A stretch of 26,503 bases of DNA from JAAYZX01 sp040770645 (lineage in GTDB: Bacteria; Actinomycetota; Thermoleophilia; RBG-16-64-13): positions 1 to 26,503 of the forward strand of contig JAXGIS010000019.1 in NCBI GenBank assembly GCA_040770645.1, in the 5' to 3' direction. A program made the position numbers and the translations under genes. Of the stretch, positions 1-7,579 are shown one piece after another (within the stretch, counting starts at the first letter, position 1; the number at the start of each line of letters is the position of its first letter). The notes beneath the pieces are model-generated. The model was not told the DNA's origin. It saw nothing but the letters and a program-made list of their open reading frames with translations, and did no database searches.

Positions 1-2
1 TC

Positions 3-296
3 CTGGACGGCGCCGTTGTCAACTGCGGTGCGAGTTGTGGGGACGGTTGCATCATCAACTCCAACGCTACGGTGGAACACGATTGCGTACTGGGAATGAA
101 TGTCCACGTGGCGCCCGGAGCGGTATTGAGCGGTGGCGTCTCAGTAGGTGACCACTGCATGATCGGTGCCGGGGCGGTGGTTGTGCAGTACCTAAGTATC
201 GCTGCTGGAACGCTTGTTGCTGCAGGAGCGACTGTGGTACGTGATATTGACGAGCCCGGTACTTACGCCGGATGCCCGGCGCGAAGAATCGCATGA
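3..296 (+). CDS. NeuD/PglD-like sugar O/N-acyltransferase, C-terminal part (5'-truncated by window edge)
   Basis: The reading frame is open from the window edge to a TGA at 294-296 and has no start inside the window, so only about the last 97 residues are present. They form a left-handed beta-helix of hexapeptide repeats (short turns of the kind VNCGAS, IINSNA, VHVAPG, VSVGDH, MIGAGA, LVAAGA). The motif NATVEHDC holds the histidine expected as catalytic base in the NeuD/PglD family, and the end, GCPARRI, is the usual family terminus. Known members transfer an acetyl or similar acyl group from acyl-CoA to a sugar or nucleotide sugar in the cytoplasm. It converges on the BY-kinase gene with about 31 bases between them. 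With the PglF-type dehydratase nearby it could belong to a diacetylbacillosamine-type pathway, but no PglE aminotransferase is visible here, so the substrate is open. Confidence 0.8.
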   Translation: MDGAVVNCGASCGDGCIINSNATVEHDCVLGMNVHVAPGAVLSGGVSVGDHCMIGAGAVVVQYLSIAAGTLVAAGATVVRDIDEPGTYAGCPARRIA

Positions 297-327
297 GCCA
301 CGAGCCGAAATGGGCGGACCACTCGGG

Positions 328-1230
328 TTACTCGGCAGGGGAGTATTCGCCGTATCCTTCGTATCTGTGGTAGTAGCCGCGGGGACGAGGGACGTCCTGC
401 ACCACCACTCCGATTACGCGCGCACCTGCTCGGCCGAGCAAGTTGTGCATCTCCCTGGCCACATCGTGAGTTGTTGAGTAGAGTCGCGCCGTCACCAGTA
501 CTGCATCCATGTGCGGGGCCAGTACCAATGCGTCTGATACGGCGAGCACCGGTGGTACGTCCACAATCACGTAGTCGGCTACCCCAGATAGGTGCGTCAG
601 CAAACCGGCCATTTGTGACGAACCCAACAACTCAGCAGGGTTGGGTGGCAACGGACCTGACGGGATGCAGGCAAAGTGGTTGGCGGCCGCCGCGTTGCTG
701 CGCCCGCTGCCGTTGCTCGGGAGGCCCTGTGCGCTGGGTGGGAAGAAACGAGTCGATTGGACCGCCTGCGTGACCGCAGTGAGCTCCGCTGTGCCCGCGA
801 GGTAGTTGGAGAGCCCCAGATTGGGGTCAACGTTCAGGTATTTGTGCAGCCGTGGTCGCCGCAAATCGGCCTCCACGATGAAGACCCGTGAGCCCGAGAG
901 TGCCAAAGCCAAAGCGAGATTCACGGTAGTGGTCGACTTCCCTTCCTTGGGCAGCGCACTCGTGATCATGATGGTCTTCAGAGGCCTCTCCACCTCGAAG
1001 AACTGCAAATTCGAACGGAGGCTCCGAAATGCCTCCAACAACGGAGTGCCGGGATTGGCAAATCCGACCACTCCGTCACCGGACCCGTGTTTGCGGCTCT
1101 TCCATTGGTGTCCGACGCGAGGGATACGTGCGAGTACCGGCGCTCCTATAGTCGCCTCGAGCGAATCCTCGTCCTTGATTCTCCTGTCGAGGAACTGGAG
1201 GAGAAACGCCAACAACAGTCCCACAGCCAA
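328..1230 (-). CDS. Polysaccharide biosynthesis tyrosine autokinase (BY-kinase, CpsD/CapB type); kinase half of a frameshifted Wzz-kinase gene
   Basis: Three hundred residues read from a TTG, which is probably not a real start. The first residues (LAVGLLLAFLLQF) look like the second membrane helix of a Wzz domain. A P-loop kinase follows: Walker A PKEGKST (residues 94-100, with Lys where Gly is usual), Walker A' FIVEADLRRP (117-126, Glu where Asp is usual) and Walker B YVIVDVPP (220-227). The C-terminus carries a tyrosine cluster (Y286, 287, 290, 293, 296), the usual autophosphorylation tail. Such kinases cycle phosphorylation to control polymer length and export at the inner face of the membrane. 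A Ser/Asn/Ala-rich stretch of about 28 residues (158-185) sits before the conserved GPLPPNPAELL segment. It overlaps the Wzz ORF in another frame. Adding one base near 1231 joins the two into a protein of about 530 residues. Confidence 0.85.
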   Translation of the reverse strand: MAVGLLLAFLLQFLDRRIKDEDSLEATIGAPVLARIPRVGHQWKSRKHGSGDGVVGFANPGTPLLEAFRSLRSNLQFFEVERPLKTIMITSALPKEGKSTTTVNLALALALSGSRVFIVEADLRRPRLHKYLNVDPNLGLSNYLAGTAELTAVTQAVQSTRFFPPSAQGLPSNGSGRSNAAAANHFACIPSGPLPPNPAELLGSSQMAGLLTHLSGVADYVIVDVPPVLAVSDALVLAPHMDAVLVTARLYSTTHDVAREMHNLLGRAGARVIGVVVQDVPRPRGYYHRYEGYGEYSPAE

Positions 1231-1919
1231 CCTGCCACGCCGGCAACGCCCGTGTTCATTACGATTCGTGGAGAGGACGGATCCGGTGGCACCGTGGCTG
1301 ACTGCACCAGAGCAAACCCGCCCGTTTGGAGCGATTCCAGGATGCCGAGTTCCTCGTATTTTTGGACCAAAGTGCGGCCTCGATCCGAAGCCAGCTCCGC
1401 ATCCGACATGCCACTCAACTCGGCTTCTATTTTGGCGCGGGCTGCGGCCAGTGTGCCCCTGTCTGCGGCTTGGCGAGAGAGGATGAACTGCTCGGCGAAG
1501 GCGTTGGCGATCTGCGCCGCTTCTTCGGCGCTGGGACTCTCGGCGGCAATGGTGATCATGTCGGTGGCCGTCGCAGGAGTGGCTGTCACCATACGTAGTA
1601 ATTGTGCGGGAGGACGCGGGGTTGCCAGATACTGCTGCACCATCTTGGCTACAGTGTCGGTCTTGACCAGCGTGGCTCCAGTGCGGAGAACCCGTTCCTG
1701 GTTCGAGGAGTCGAACACACGCGCACCGAAAAGCGCCTGGTCTAGATTGGCGCTTTCACGCATGACTTTGGCCGTAGCGCGATACATCGGCTCCCGCGTG
1801 TAGGAATACGTGAAAGCCAAGACCACCGCCAAGACGGCGCAGCCGACTACTATCCACCAGCGTTCACGAAGCGTGGCGATAAGGTGCTTAAGGTCTATGT
1901 CGTGCGGGGCTTGATCCAT
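1146..1919 (-). CDS. Wzz-type chain-length determinant domain protein (N-terminal half of the Wzz-BY-kinase, frameshifted)
   Basis: Starts at ATG 1919 (MDQAPHDIDLKHL). A membrane helix at about residues 20-42 (WWIVVGCAVLAVVL) is followed by a periplasmic or extracellular Wzz domain with the typical early motif YRATAKVMR and a later segment VQSATVPPDPSSPR just before the second helix. From about residue 230 (base 1231) the frame is wrong. It reads WLWDCCWRF, while the neighbouring frame reads LAVGLLLAFLLQF, the expected second helix, and continues into the kinase. A single missing base in the stretch GCAGGTTGGC explains this. Wzz proteins set the modal length of polymerised glycans together with Wzy or the kinase. 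The last 27 residues given by the raw frame should not be trusted. Confidence 0.82.
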   Translation of the reverse strand: MDQAPHDIDLKHLIATLRERWWIVVGCAVLAVVLAFTYSYTREPMYRATAKVMRESANLDQALFGARVFDSSNQERVLRTGATLVKTDTVAKMVQQYLATPRPPAQLLRMVTATPATATDMITIAAESPSAEEAAQIANAFAEQFILSRQAADRGTLAAARAKIEAELSGMSDAELASDRGRTLVQKYEELGILESLQTGGFALVQSATVPPDPSSPRIVMNTGVAGVAGWLWDCCWRFSSSSSTGESRTRIRSRRL

Positions 1920-1995
1920 GGGAGAGGATCAGGGCGACGACCGGTGTCGCCGCCCTGGCATCGGGACGATTGTGCAGCGTCACCTGATACCGAGG

Positions 1996-2352
1996 TTACG
2001 CGCTGGGGTCACGCCTGCTCTGGCGCCGCAGAAGCACGCCAATGACGATGAGCGCCACCGCGCCCGCGCTCACGAGAAGGATCTGGAAGCCCGTGAACGG
2101 GAAAGGGGGGCGGTCTTTGAGCTGCTGGCGGATGAGACTGTCGAGCGGCTCGGTTATGTCAGGTTTGCCGTACTGGTGAATCACCGGATCGTTGAGGTAG
2201 GCTTTGAGTTCCTCCGGGGTGTAAGTACCGTCGAGTTTGAGATTGTCGGCGTAGTCGTCGTAGATGTCTTGCGGGGTGGCCGCGAGCGCCGACGGTACGA
2301 ACACGAGCATCAATACTACGAACATCAACATCAACAGAGCCGTCTTCTTCAT
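1996..2352 (-). CDS. Small exported protein with signal peptide and C-terminal membrane helix, unknown function
   Basis: Start chosen at ATG 2352 (MKKTALLMLM), preceded by GGGAG about seven bases upstream; an upstream extension to 2424 lacks a better site. The 118-residue product has a classical signal peptide (KK, hydrophobic core, cleavage likely after SALA at residue 24). A hydrophilic domain of about 60 residues (PQDIYDDYADNLKLDG, then EELKAYLNDPVIHQYG) follows, then one membrane helix (FQILLVSAGAVALIVIGVLL), and a short basic cytosolic tail RRQSRRDPSA. This predicts a type I topology with the small domain outside. I do not recognise the family. Its place between the dehydratase and the Wzz gene on the same strand suggests a role in the polymerisation/chain-length complex, but that is inference from position only. 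Confidence 0.7.
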   Translation of the reverse strand: MKKTALLMLMFVVLMLVFVPSALAATPQDIYDDYADNLKLDGTYTPEELKAYLNDPVIHQYGKPDITEPLDSLIRQQLKDRPPFPFTGFQILLVSAGAVALIVIGVLLRRQSRRDPSA

Positions 2353-2449
2353 CCCCACTCCCTTCGTACAGCCCAAGCGCCCGTGGATGGTGCCGGAAAG
2401 GGCCTCGCCGTGCATACGCTGCATATATATCCTCAGTGTAACAGTCTTC

Positions 2450-3352
2450 TCAACCTGTGATTGCAGGGTCCGAAGTAATGGATTGCTCAGGCGTTAAGCT
2501 CCCACCACCGCTTTCGGTATCTGGATAAGGCCGTAGGGTGGACAGCACGGTATCGCTCTTCTCGGTTTCGGTGCCCTCCGGAGGCTGATAGCCCTTCACG
2601 CACGCCTGGAGCGCCGCCAGTATCTTCTCGCGTGGTGCCCGCTGTCCCGCCAACTCGATGAGCGTCCTCACTTCGCGTTCAAAGGTCTCGCGCGAGCCGT
2701 TTGTGCCGAAATCCGCGCCAGGTTTGGAGGTGGCTCGGCGGATGAGTGGATGGCTTGTGGGCAGGGCGTCCTCGTTGTCCCACACCAAGACCTCGTCCAG
2801 CTTCTCGCCGGGGCGGAGCCCTATGAACTCGATGGCGATGGGACGCTCCGGATGAGTGTGCAGAATACTAATCATCTGGTGCGCAAGCTCCACGATGGAG
2901 ATGGGGTCGCCCATTTCAAGGACGTAGATGTCGGCCCCTGAGCCCAAGTGCCCGTTCTCTTCCATGAGGATCACGGCTTGGAGCACCAGCTGCACCGCTT
3001 CCTCGATGGTCATGAAGTAACGTTTTACGTCCGGGTGGGTCACCACCACCGGGCCGCCGTTTTCGATCTGCTTGCGGAACACGGGGATGACGCTTCCCTG
3101 GCTTCCGAACACGTTTCCAAAGCGCACGGACGCCATGCGCATACCGGCGTGCCGCCTGCTCAGCGCGCGTAGGAGCAGCTCGGAGGCCCGTTTGGTCGCT
3201 CCCATGACACAAATGGGTTCCACGGCTTTGTCTGTGGAGATGTTCACGAAGGTGCGACAGCCGAAGCGCACGGCGGTGCGCGCTACGAGCTGTGTCCCGC
3301 GGATGTTGTTCAATACGGCCTCATCGGGCGCCCGCTCCATGAGGGAGGACAC
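2450..3352 (-). CDS. Membrane-anchored nucleotide-sugar 4,6-dehydratase (PglF/WbpM/CapD family), C-terminal catalytic part
   Basis: This is the longest uninterrupted part of a badly frameshifted gene that begins at 4459. It carries the second half of an extended SDR domain: the active-site stretch NISTDKAVEP, the MGATKR motif where Met stands in place of the usual Tyr of YxxxK, then VRFGNVFGSQGSVIPVF, VKRYFMTIEEAVQL and GLRPGEKLDEVLV. Loss of the Tyr is normal in the large PglF/WbpM group and does not mean loss of activity. Known members convert UDP-GlcNAc to UDP-4-keto-6-deoxy-GlcNAc, the first step to QuiNAc, FucNAc or bacillosamine sugars. The final part, about 50 residues after QACVKGYQPPEG, is a variable tail. 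The frame joins upstream sequence near 3345-3352 through a frameshift. Confidence 0.85.
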   Translation of the reverse strand: MSSLMERAPDEAVLNNIRGTQLVARTAVRFGCRTFVNISTDKAVEPICVMGATKRASELLLRALSRRHAGMRMASVRFGNVFGSQGSVIPVFRKQIENGGPVVVTHPDVKRYFMTIEEAVQLVLQAVILMEENGHLGSGADIYVLEMGDPISIVELAHQMISILHTHPERPIAIEFIGLRPGEKLDEVLVWDNEDALPTSHPLIRRATSKPGADFGTNGSRETFEREVRTLIELAGQRAPREKILAALQACVKGYQPPEGTETEKSDTVLSTLRPYPDTESGGGSLTPEQSITSDPAITG

Positions 3353-4459
3353 GTGTTTAGCGAGCTGCCGCGTGGAACACCAGTTCGGGAAGGTGTTTTG
3401 GCGAAGATGGTCTCGAGCTTGCGTTCGTCCAGGATATTGGCTGGGAACAGAGCGTACCTGCCGAACTCGAGTGTCTGTAGCTGTTCGTGAGAAGCTCGTA
3501 AAGAGCGGATTCGTCGTGATCCACGAGCACGGATTCGTTCGGGTTGGTAGCGGGCTATCTGCCGGACCAACTCGGAGCCTATCGAACCGCCGGCTCCGGT
3601 AACCAGGATCGCTTGCCGGCTATGTAGTGGGCTAAGGCGAAGGGGTCGATCTGGATCTTGGGTCGGTCGAGCAGGTCGGTGATCTCCAGGTCTCGACTCG
3701 GGTGGGCTCCCCGGAAGTCACGCCATCAGGTCGGTGATACTCGGCGCCATCTTGACCGGTACCCCGGCTCACGGCATGACGTAGATGTCGGCCAGTTGCT
3801 TGGGTGTGGCGGAGGGGATGGCAATGATGATCTGTGACACGTCATAGGAGGCCACCAGGGTAGAGATATCGTCCGCGAGGTGCCCAGTACCGGGGAGCCG
3901 TGGACGTGGAGCCCGGTCGGCCGAGGATTGTCGTCCACCAGCCCCACCACTTCCACGTCGAGGCCACGCATGCGCCGGATCTTCGCGCACCAGCATGTCG
4001 GCTCCTCGACCAGCACCCACCAGCAGTACCCGGTCCTTCGCCCGTTGCTGCGTACGCTGTCTCCGCTCAGTAAGGATGCGTTCGACTGACGCCAACCGCC
4101 CATAACGGCGAAGGCGCCCAGAGCTCCCAATGGGGATGGCACCCACGGGCAATCCGGAGCCCAAAGCGAGCGCAGCAGGATCGGAACCACCAGTACTACT
4201 CCCGCCGCCACCGCGGCTGCAAACAAGCGCAGTGCTTCGGCCAACCCAATGTACCTGGGTATGATGCGGTAGCCGGCGGCGAGGCGTTGGCTCCCACATG
4301 GAAGAGCACAGCACAGGCTGCGGCCGTCAGGAAAGGCGCCAGGGAGTCCGACTCGCTCAGGATCCGGCCGCCCTGGTAATAGCTGACCGCGAAATAGTAC
4401 GCCAAGAGAATGGCTGCCGTGTCTCCCAGGATTGCGTACCATTGCTTGCTTCGGGCCAT
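3353..4459 (-). pseudogene. N-terminal half of the PglF/CapD-like 4,6-dehydratase, broken by about ten frameshifts
   Basis: The start is ATG 4459 (MARSKQWYAILGD) with GGAG six bases upstream. Reading across three frames gives a coherent family protein: helices such as AAILLAYYFAVSYY and LRLFAAAVAAGVVLVVPILL, then a CoA-binding-like Rossmann segment RVLLVGAGRGADML, VVGLVDDNP, SQIIIAIPSATPKQLADIY and VKMAPSITDLM. The SDR nucleotide-binding motif GAGGSIGSE comes next, then LVRQIARYQPERI, VDHDESALYELL and LEFGRYALFPANI. Approximate frame changes lie at 4289, 4160, 3980, 3882, 3770-3720, 3615, 3550, 3500 and 3380-3345. Conserved residues are kept on either side of each change, which argues for indel errors in the sequence rather than decay. 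If the breaks are real, the gene is dead. Confidence 0.8.
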
Positions 4460-4722
4460 GCTCTCTCCAGTCGCCAAACCGCTGCTGTGGTGCTCTCTCT
4501 GCCTCGGTGGAATTCATCGTCATATGAGTGCGCTCCCTTGAGTCTGTGGAGCGAGTGTCTTTCTCGTGCTCAGTCGTGTGTGGGTTATGCGGGAGTCTCC
4601 GTTCTCAGTGGTCGTCTGCGTAATCCCTCTGACGCAATCCCTCTGTCTCGTATTGACTCCCCATTTTTGGGCCAAATAATGCGTGCGCCCTGGCTACCAT
4701 TGACTGCCCGCCGCGGCCGATG
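4460..4722. other. Intergenic region between the WbpA-like gene and the PglF-like gene
   Basis: About 260 bases with no credible gene. It holds two copies of AATCCCTCTG 14 bases apart (4622-4631 and 4636-4645) and a weak 4-bp hairpin (CCCA, four-base loop, TGGG) near 4661-4675. The content is less GC-rich than the flanking genes, which fits a leader or promoter region for the downstream minus-strand genes, but I could not pick a convincing -35/-10 pair. Confidence 0.4.
4622..4645. repeat. Two short direct repeats, AATCCCTCTG
   Basis: Two identical 10-bp copies start 14 bases apart in the leader of the minus-strand dehydratase gene. Spacing of about one and a half helical turns could suit a regulator, but so short a repeat may be chance. 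Confidence 0.3.
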
Positions 4723-5598
4723 TCAGGCTCGTACCACTTTGGGCCCCCAGTTGGGGTCCACCACGTGCCGCGTGTCCACCACCAACGCCGTGTGCTTGTA
4801 CAGGGCCGGGTCGGCAAACTCGCGATGGGCAGTGGCCAGCACTACTACGTCGTGTGAGCCGAACTCCTCAGCGGTCAGAGGCACGGATTCCAGACCCACG
4901 TCGTACTTGCGTCCGGCGCGTGATCTTGGGAAGTAAGGATCACAATAGCTTACTTCGGCTCCACGTTCGCGGAGCAGTTCGATGATCTCATAACTAGGGC
5001 TCTCGCGATCATCGTCTATGTCGGCCTTGTAGCTCAGGCCCAGGACCAACACCCGTGCATCCTTAATACTCTTTCCAACTGCGTTAAGTGCTTCTACCGT
5101 CTTATTCACCACCCAGTTGGGCATGCGGGTGTTGATCTCGCCGGCCAGGTTGATAAAGCGCGTCCACATGCCGTACTCGCTGGCTTTCCAGGAGAGGTAG
5201 AAGGGGTCCAGGGGGATGCAATGGCCGCCCAGACCGGGCCCGGGATAGAAGGCCTGGAAACCGAAAGGCTTGGTCTTGGCCGCCTCTATCACCTCCCATA
5301 CGTCGATATCCATGCGGTCGAAGGTCATCTTGAGCTCATTCACCAGGGCGATGTTCACCGAGCGGTAGATGTTCTCGAGCAGCTTTCCGGCTTCGGCCAC
5401 CCGCGAATGCGAAACCGGCACCACTCGATCCAGCGCCTTTGCATAAAGAGCGGCGGCCACTTGCGTGGAGTCGCGGTTCACACCGCCCACCACTTTGGGG
5501 ATGGTGCGGGTATCGAAGTCGGGGTTACCGGGGTCCTCGCGTTCAGGCGAGAAGGCCAGGAAGAAGTCCCGGGGGGTCTGGAGGCCGGTGGCGGCCAA
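4723..5598 (-). CDS. wbpA: UDP-N-acetylglucosamine 6-dehydrogenase (WbpA type), C-terminal two thirds
   Basis: The frame runs from about LAATGLQTPRDFF to the stop at 4723. It shows the WbpA-type signatures FSPEREDPGN, KLLENIYRSVNIALVNEL, VWEVIEAAKTKPFGF and the catalytic-cysteine motif PGPGLGGHCIPLDPFYLSW, then the C-terminal domain VLVLGLSYKADIDDDRESPS and DPYFPRSR. The enzyme oxidises C6 of UDP-GlcNAc to the uronic acid with two NAD+ (UDP-GlcNAcA). UDP-ManNAc or UDP-GalNAc as substrate cannot be excluded from sequence alone. The ORF start at 5598 is artificial. It continues upstream into 5599-6023 after restoring one C in the C-run at about 5594-5600. It lies first in the minus-strand block ahead of the 4,6-dehydratase. 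Confidence 0.85.
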   Translation of the reverse strand: MAATGLQTPRDFFLAFSPEREDPGNPDFDTRTIPKVVGGVNRDSTQVAAALYAKALDRVVPVSHSRVAEAGKLLENIYRSVNIALVNELKMTFDRMDIDVWEVIEAAKTKPFGFQAFYPGPGLGGHCIPLDPFYLSWKASEYGMWTRFINLAGEINTRMPNWVVNKTVEALNAVGKSIKDARVLVLGLSYKADIDDDRESPSYEIIELLRERGAEVSYCDPYFPRSRAGRKYDVGLESVPLTAEEFGSHDVVVLATAHREFADPALYKHTALVVDTRHVVDPNWGPKVVRA

Positions 5599-6023
5599 GG
5601 GGGCAGCTCCTCATCGGTGGTGCCGGGATAGGTGGTGGAACTGGTGACCAGTTGCCCGGGCGCAGGTGGGCGGCCACCTCACGCGTTGTGTTGAGAACGA
5701 AGGAAAGATCGGGCTCGCGGTGGCGGACCCAAGGCGTGGGGACGCAGATCGGTATCGTCAGGCGGCCAGCCGGAAGAAGTCGGTGGGGGACGAGAAGCGC
5801 TGGGGCGCGGCGGCCGCCACGCGCGCGGGGCCGATGTGCTTGATGTAGGACTCGCCGCGGACCGGGGTCGCGGTCTTCTCGATCGATGTCGAAGCCGACC
5901 GCGGTGAAGCCGGCCTCGCAGAAGACCAGCGCCAGCGGCAGGCCCACGTAACCCATGCCGATGACGCCCCACGGTGGCCTCGCGGGATGTGATGGGGTCC
6001 AAATTGTCTCGTGTCACGGTCAT
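5599..6023 (-). pseudogene. wbpA: N-terminal NAD-binding part of the WbpA-like dehydrogenase, frameshifted
   Basis: The likely start is ATG 6023, with GAGGAG (6029-6034 on the complement) five bases upstream. Across frames the product reads as a normal family N-terminus: GVIGMGYVGLPLALVFCEAG, FTAVGFDID, GESYIKHIGPARVAAA, FSSPTDFFRL, ICVPTPWVRHREPDLSFV, TREVAAHLRPGQLV and SSTTYPGTTDEELP. Frame changes are needed near 5967-5970 (an extra base in a CCCC run just before VIGMGYVG), 5880, 5755, 5655 and 5597. Two of these lie in homopolymers, which supports sequencing error. The combined protein would be about 430 residues, the usual length of the family. Confidence 0.8.
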
Positions 6024-6304
6024 GGGCACTCCTCTTCAACTACGGGCGGTAGTAGAACGTATTCCATGCGTTCAACATCGGTATGCGGCTCTTGGTCCTT
6101 GATGGGCAGTGACGCCGGCCACGTAGGCTCGGCCCAGTGCCCGGGTGGGGCTTGGGCCGTCCGCGGCCGGCCTTGGGTGCCGAGGGCCGGGATGGCGGGT
6201 ACCCAGTCGCGCTGCCAAACCACAAGGACTTGGGGTACGCTTGATTAGCTCGATGTGAGAAGGGGACCCCTCTGAAGTCAAGCGTGACCAAGTCATGATT
6301 TCGC
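6024..6304. other. Divergent intergenic region between the WbpA-like gene and the VanZ-like gene
   Basis: About 280 bases with no credible coding frame. It should hold the promoters of both divergent transcription units. An 11-base inverted repeat with a single central base, AGGGGACCCCT, lies close to 6265. On the minus strand TTGACT is present near 6278, but I see no good -10 at the right spacing, so I do not call a promoter. Confidence 0.45.
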
Positions 6305-6821
6305 ATGACACGCGCCGCGAGGGCCATCATTCGCGGGCGTCCTGCGCCTCGGCCTGCTACTTGTAGTGTGGTTGGGGTTCATCGTGCTCTCCTCCGGCGA
6401 GTTTGGAGCCGAGCTCAACACCGACGCCCATCTCTGGCAGTGGTTCGCGTCCACGGTTTCCCGGATTGCTGGGGAGCGAGACGTGGGCCGCGATTGCCGA
6501 GGCACTGTCCTGGCTTGTGCGCAAGGCGGCGCATATTGTGGAGTATGCCGTGCTGGGACTTGTGGCCGCGTGGTCGCTGCGCAGGTGGATGGTGCTTGCG
6601 CAGCTCAAGGGCAGAGCAGAGGATGACCATCACCGTGCTCCTTTTCGGAGCACTGGTGTCACTTGGCGATGAGCTTAATCAGAGTACGATCGCGCTGCGC
6701 ACGGGTTCGCTCGCGGACGCTACTCGATGTGCTGGGATTGGGTCTGGGCCTGTGGTGCGCCTCCTGGGGTGGCGGCGGAGTGACAAGACGGCGCGGGTGT
6801 AGACTGTCAATGACACAATGA
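6305..6821 (+). pseudogene. VanZ-like family membrane protein, frameshifted
   Basis: Three frames together give a coherent VanZ-like protein of about 170 residues: MTRAARAIIR, LRLGLLLVVWLGFIVLSSGE, DAHLWQWFASTVS, then the family core SWLVRKAAHIVEYAVLGLV (the RKxxH motif), VLLFGALVSLGDELNQS, RTGSLAD and LLDVLGLGLGLW. The pairs RKxxH and DExxQ...RxGSxxD are what define the family in my reading. Frame changes are needed near 6335, 6465, 6615 and 6720. In the best reading the stop is TGA 6819-6821. VanZ-like proteins are small four-helix membrane proteins. VanZ itself gives low-level teicoplanin resistance, while most chromosomal homologues have no known role and often sit near polysaccharide genes, as here. 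Confidence 0.72.
6805..6815. promoter_or_regulatory. Short palindrome upstream of the PIN-toxin strip, possible operator
   Basis: TGTCA-A-TGACA is an inverted repeat with one central base, placed 23 bases before the AAAGGAG ribosome site of the next small gene. Toxin-antitoxin operons are often self-repressed at such sites. It also falls inside the last codons of the VanZ-like frame, so it may simply be coding sequence. Confidence 0.3.
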
Positions 6822-6838
6822 ACGTCAAAGGAGAGACG

Positions 6839-7086
6839 GTGGCGGTACTTACCATTCGCGCCCAGATCCCCTGATCCCGATCAAGTGACGGAGCGACTGC
6901 GCGTACGGCGCTGCGGAGAAGCGCGCTGAGCTGGTGCGGAGCATGGAGCAGTCGCAGCGCGAAGTGCAGCGGCAATCCTGGTGGAGCTCGACGTCTGGCT
7001 GAACTGTGCGCAAGTCACTCGAAGCGTTCTGCAACACTGGGTGGACAGTCTCTACGGCGATGCGCCAAGAGAACCGGAGGGCTGAG
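6839..7086 (+). pseudogene. Small unknown protein upstream of the PIN toxin (possible antitoxin), frameshifted
   Basis: A GTG at 6839 follows AAAGGAG at 6827-6833 with good spacing. Correcting shifts near 6870 (C-run), 6903 and 6972 gives about 80 residues: VAVLTIRAQIPDPDQVTERLR, YGAAEKRAELVRSMEQSQ, then ILVELDVWLNCAQVTRSVL, QHWVDSLYGDAPREPEG and a TGA at 7084-7086. I do not recognise the family. It is charged and helical, without membrane segments. Its position directly before a VapC-like gene, with the stop about 19 bases before that start, makes an antitoxin role the natural guess, but there is no AbrB or RHH motif to support it. The reading depends on three corrections. Confidence 0.4.
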
Positions 7087-7104
7087 CGGTGTCCACGGAG
7101 CCTC

Positions 7105-7531
7105 ATGTCAGGCGACGCCGTCGTGGACGCGAACATCATTGCGCTCGATGCCTCGGCACTACTTGCCTTTCTGTTTCGGGAACGTCAGGTCATGAGATGG
7201 TGGCGCAAAAGTTGGAGTACGAGCTGTATCTCCAGCGCGGTGACAGTTGGTGTTGAGCCGAGTTCGCCCGATGGCATGACCCACGCGCTGGACATGCTTC
7301 GATGCATCTTCGAGCTGCGTCCCCGTTGGAGATGGTTCTCCCACGCCTTTTCTAGCATCGTAGACGCCGCGCTCGTTGCGGGCGGCCCGCTTGAATCACA
7401 CGCACACTGGGGCTGTCTCTGGGACGACCGCCTGCCTTGCGCTGGCAGCCACGTGGGATTCCGGCCGTCGAGACCGCAGACGGCAGCGTGGCTGTCACTC
7501 GACGTTGAGTTGGGTGCATCTCGTGCGGTGA
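7105..7531 (+). pseudogene. PIN-domain ribonuclease toxin (VapC-like), frameshifted
   Basis: ATG 7105 is preceded by GGAG five bases upstream. The frame opens with the PIN signature IIALDASALLAFLFRE (first acidic residue of the site in LDAS). After frame corrections it reads GHEMVAQKLE, ISSAVTVGV, GMTHALDMLRCI, then GLSLGDR and ACLALAATW (the conserved second acidic cluster), VETADGSVA and a typical VapC end LDVE...VHLVR with TGA at 7529-7531. Frame changes fall near 7185, 7225, 7335, 7420 and 7510. VapC toxins cleave tRNA or rRNA and are held by a partner antitoxin; the partner here would be the unknown gene just upstream. If the breaks are real, the toxin is inactive. The long raw frame to 7569 is not one protein. 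Confidence 0.68.
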
Positions 7532-7579
7532 GGGATGGACCGGCCCGAATACAGGAGACCGTGGGATAATCAAGACGAC

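Noticed and set aside
1225..1240. Programmed ribosomal frameshift between Wzz and the kinase
   Set aside because: No slippery heptamer with a following structure is visible, and the same type of one-base break occurs in many genes here.
3000..3300. Loss of catalytic Tyr in the 4,6-dehydratase as a sign of inactivity
   Set aside because: In the large membrane-anchored PglF/WbpM group the Tyr is normally replaced by Met, so MGATKR is expected.
4661..4680. Hairpin CCCA-TTTT-TGGG as an intrinsic terminator
   Set aside because: The stem is only four pairs and no T-run follows on either strand.
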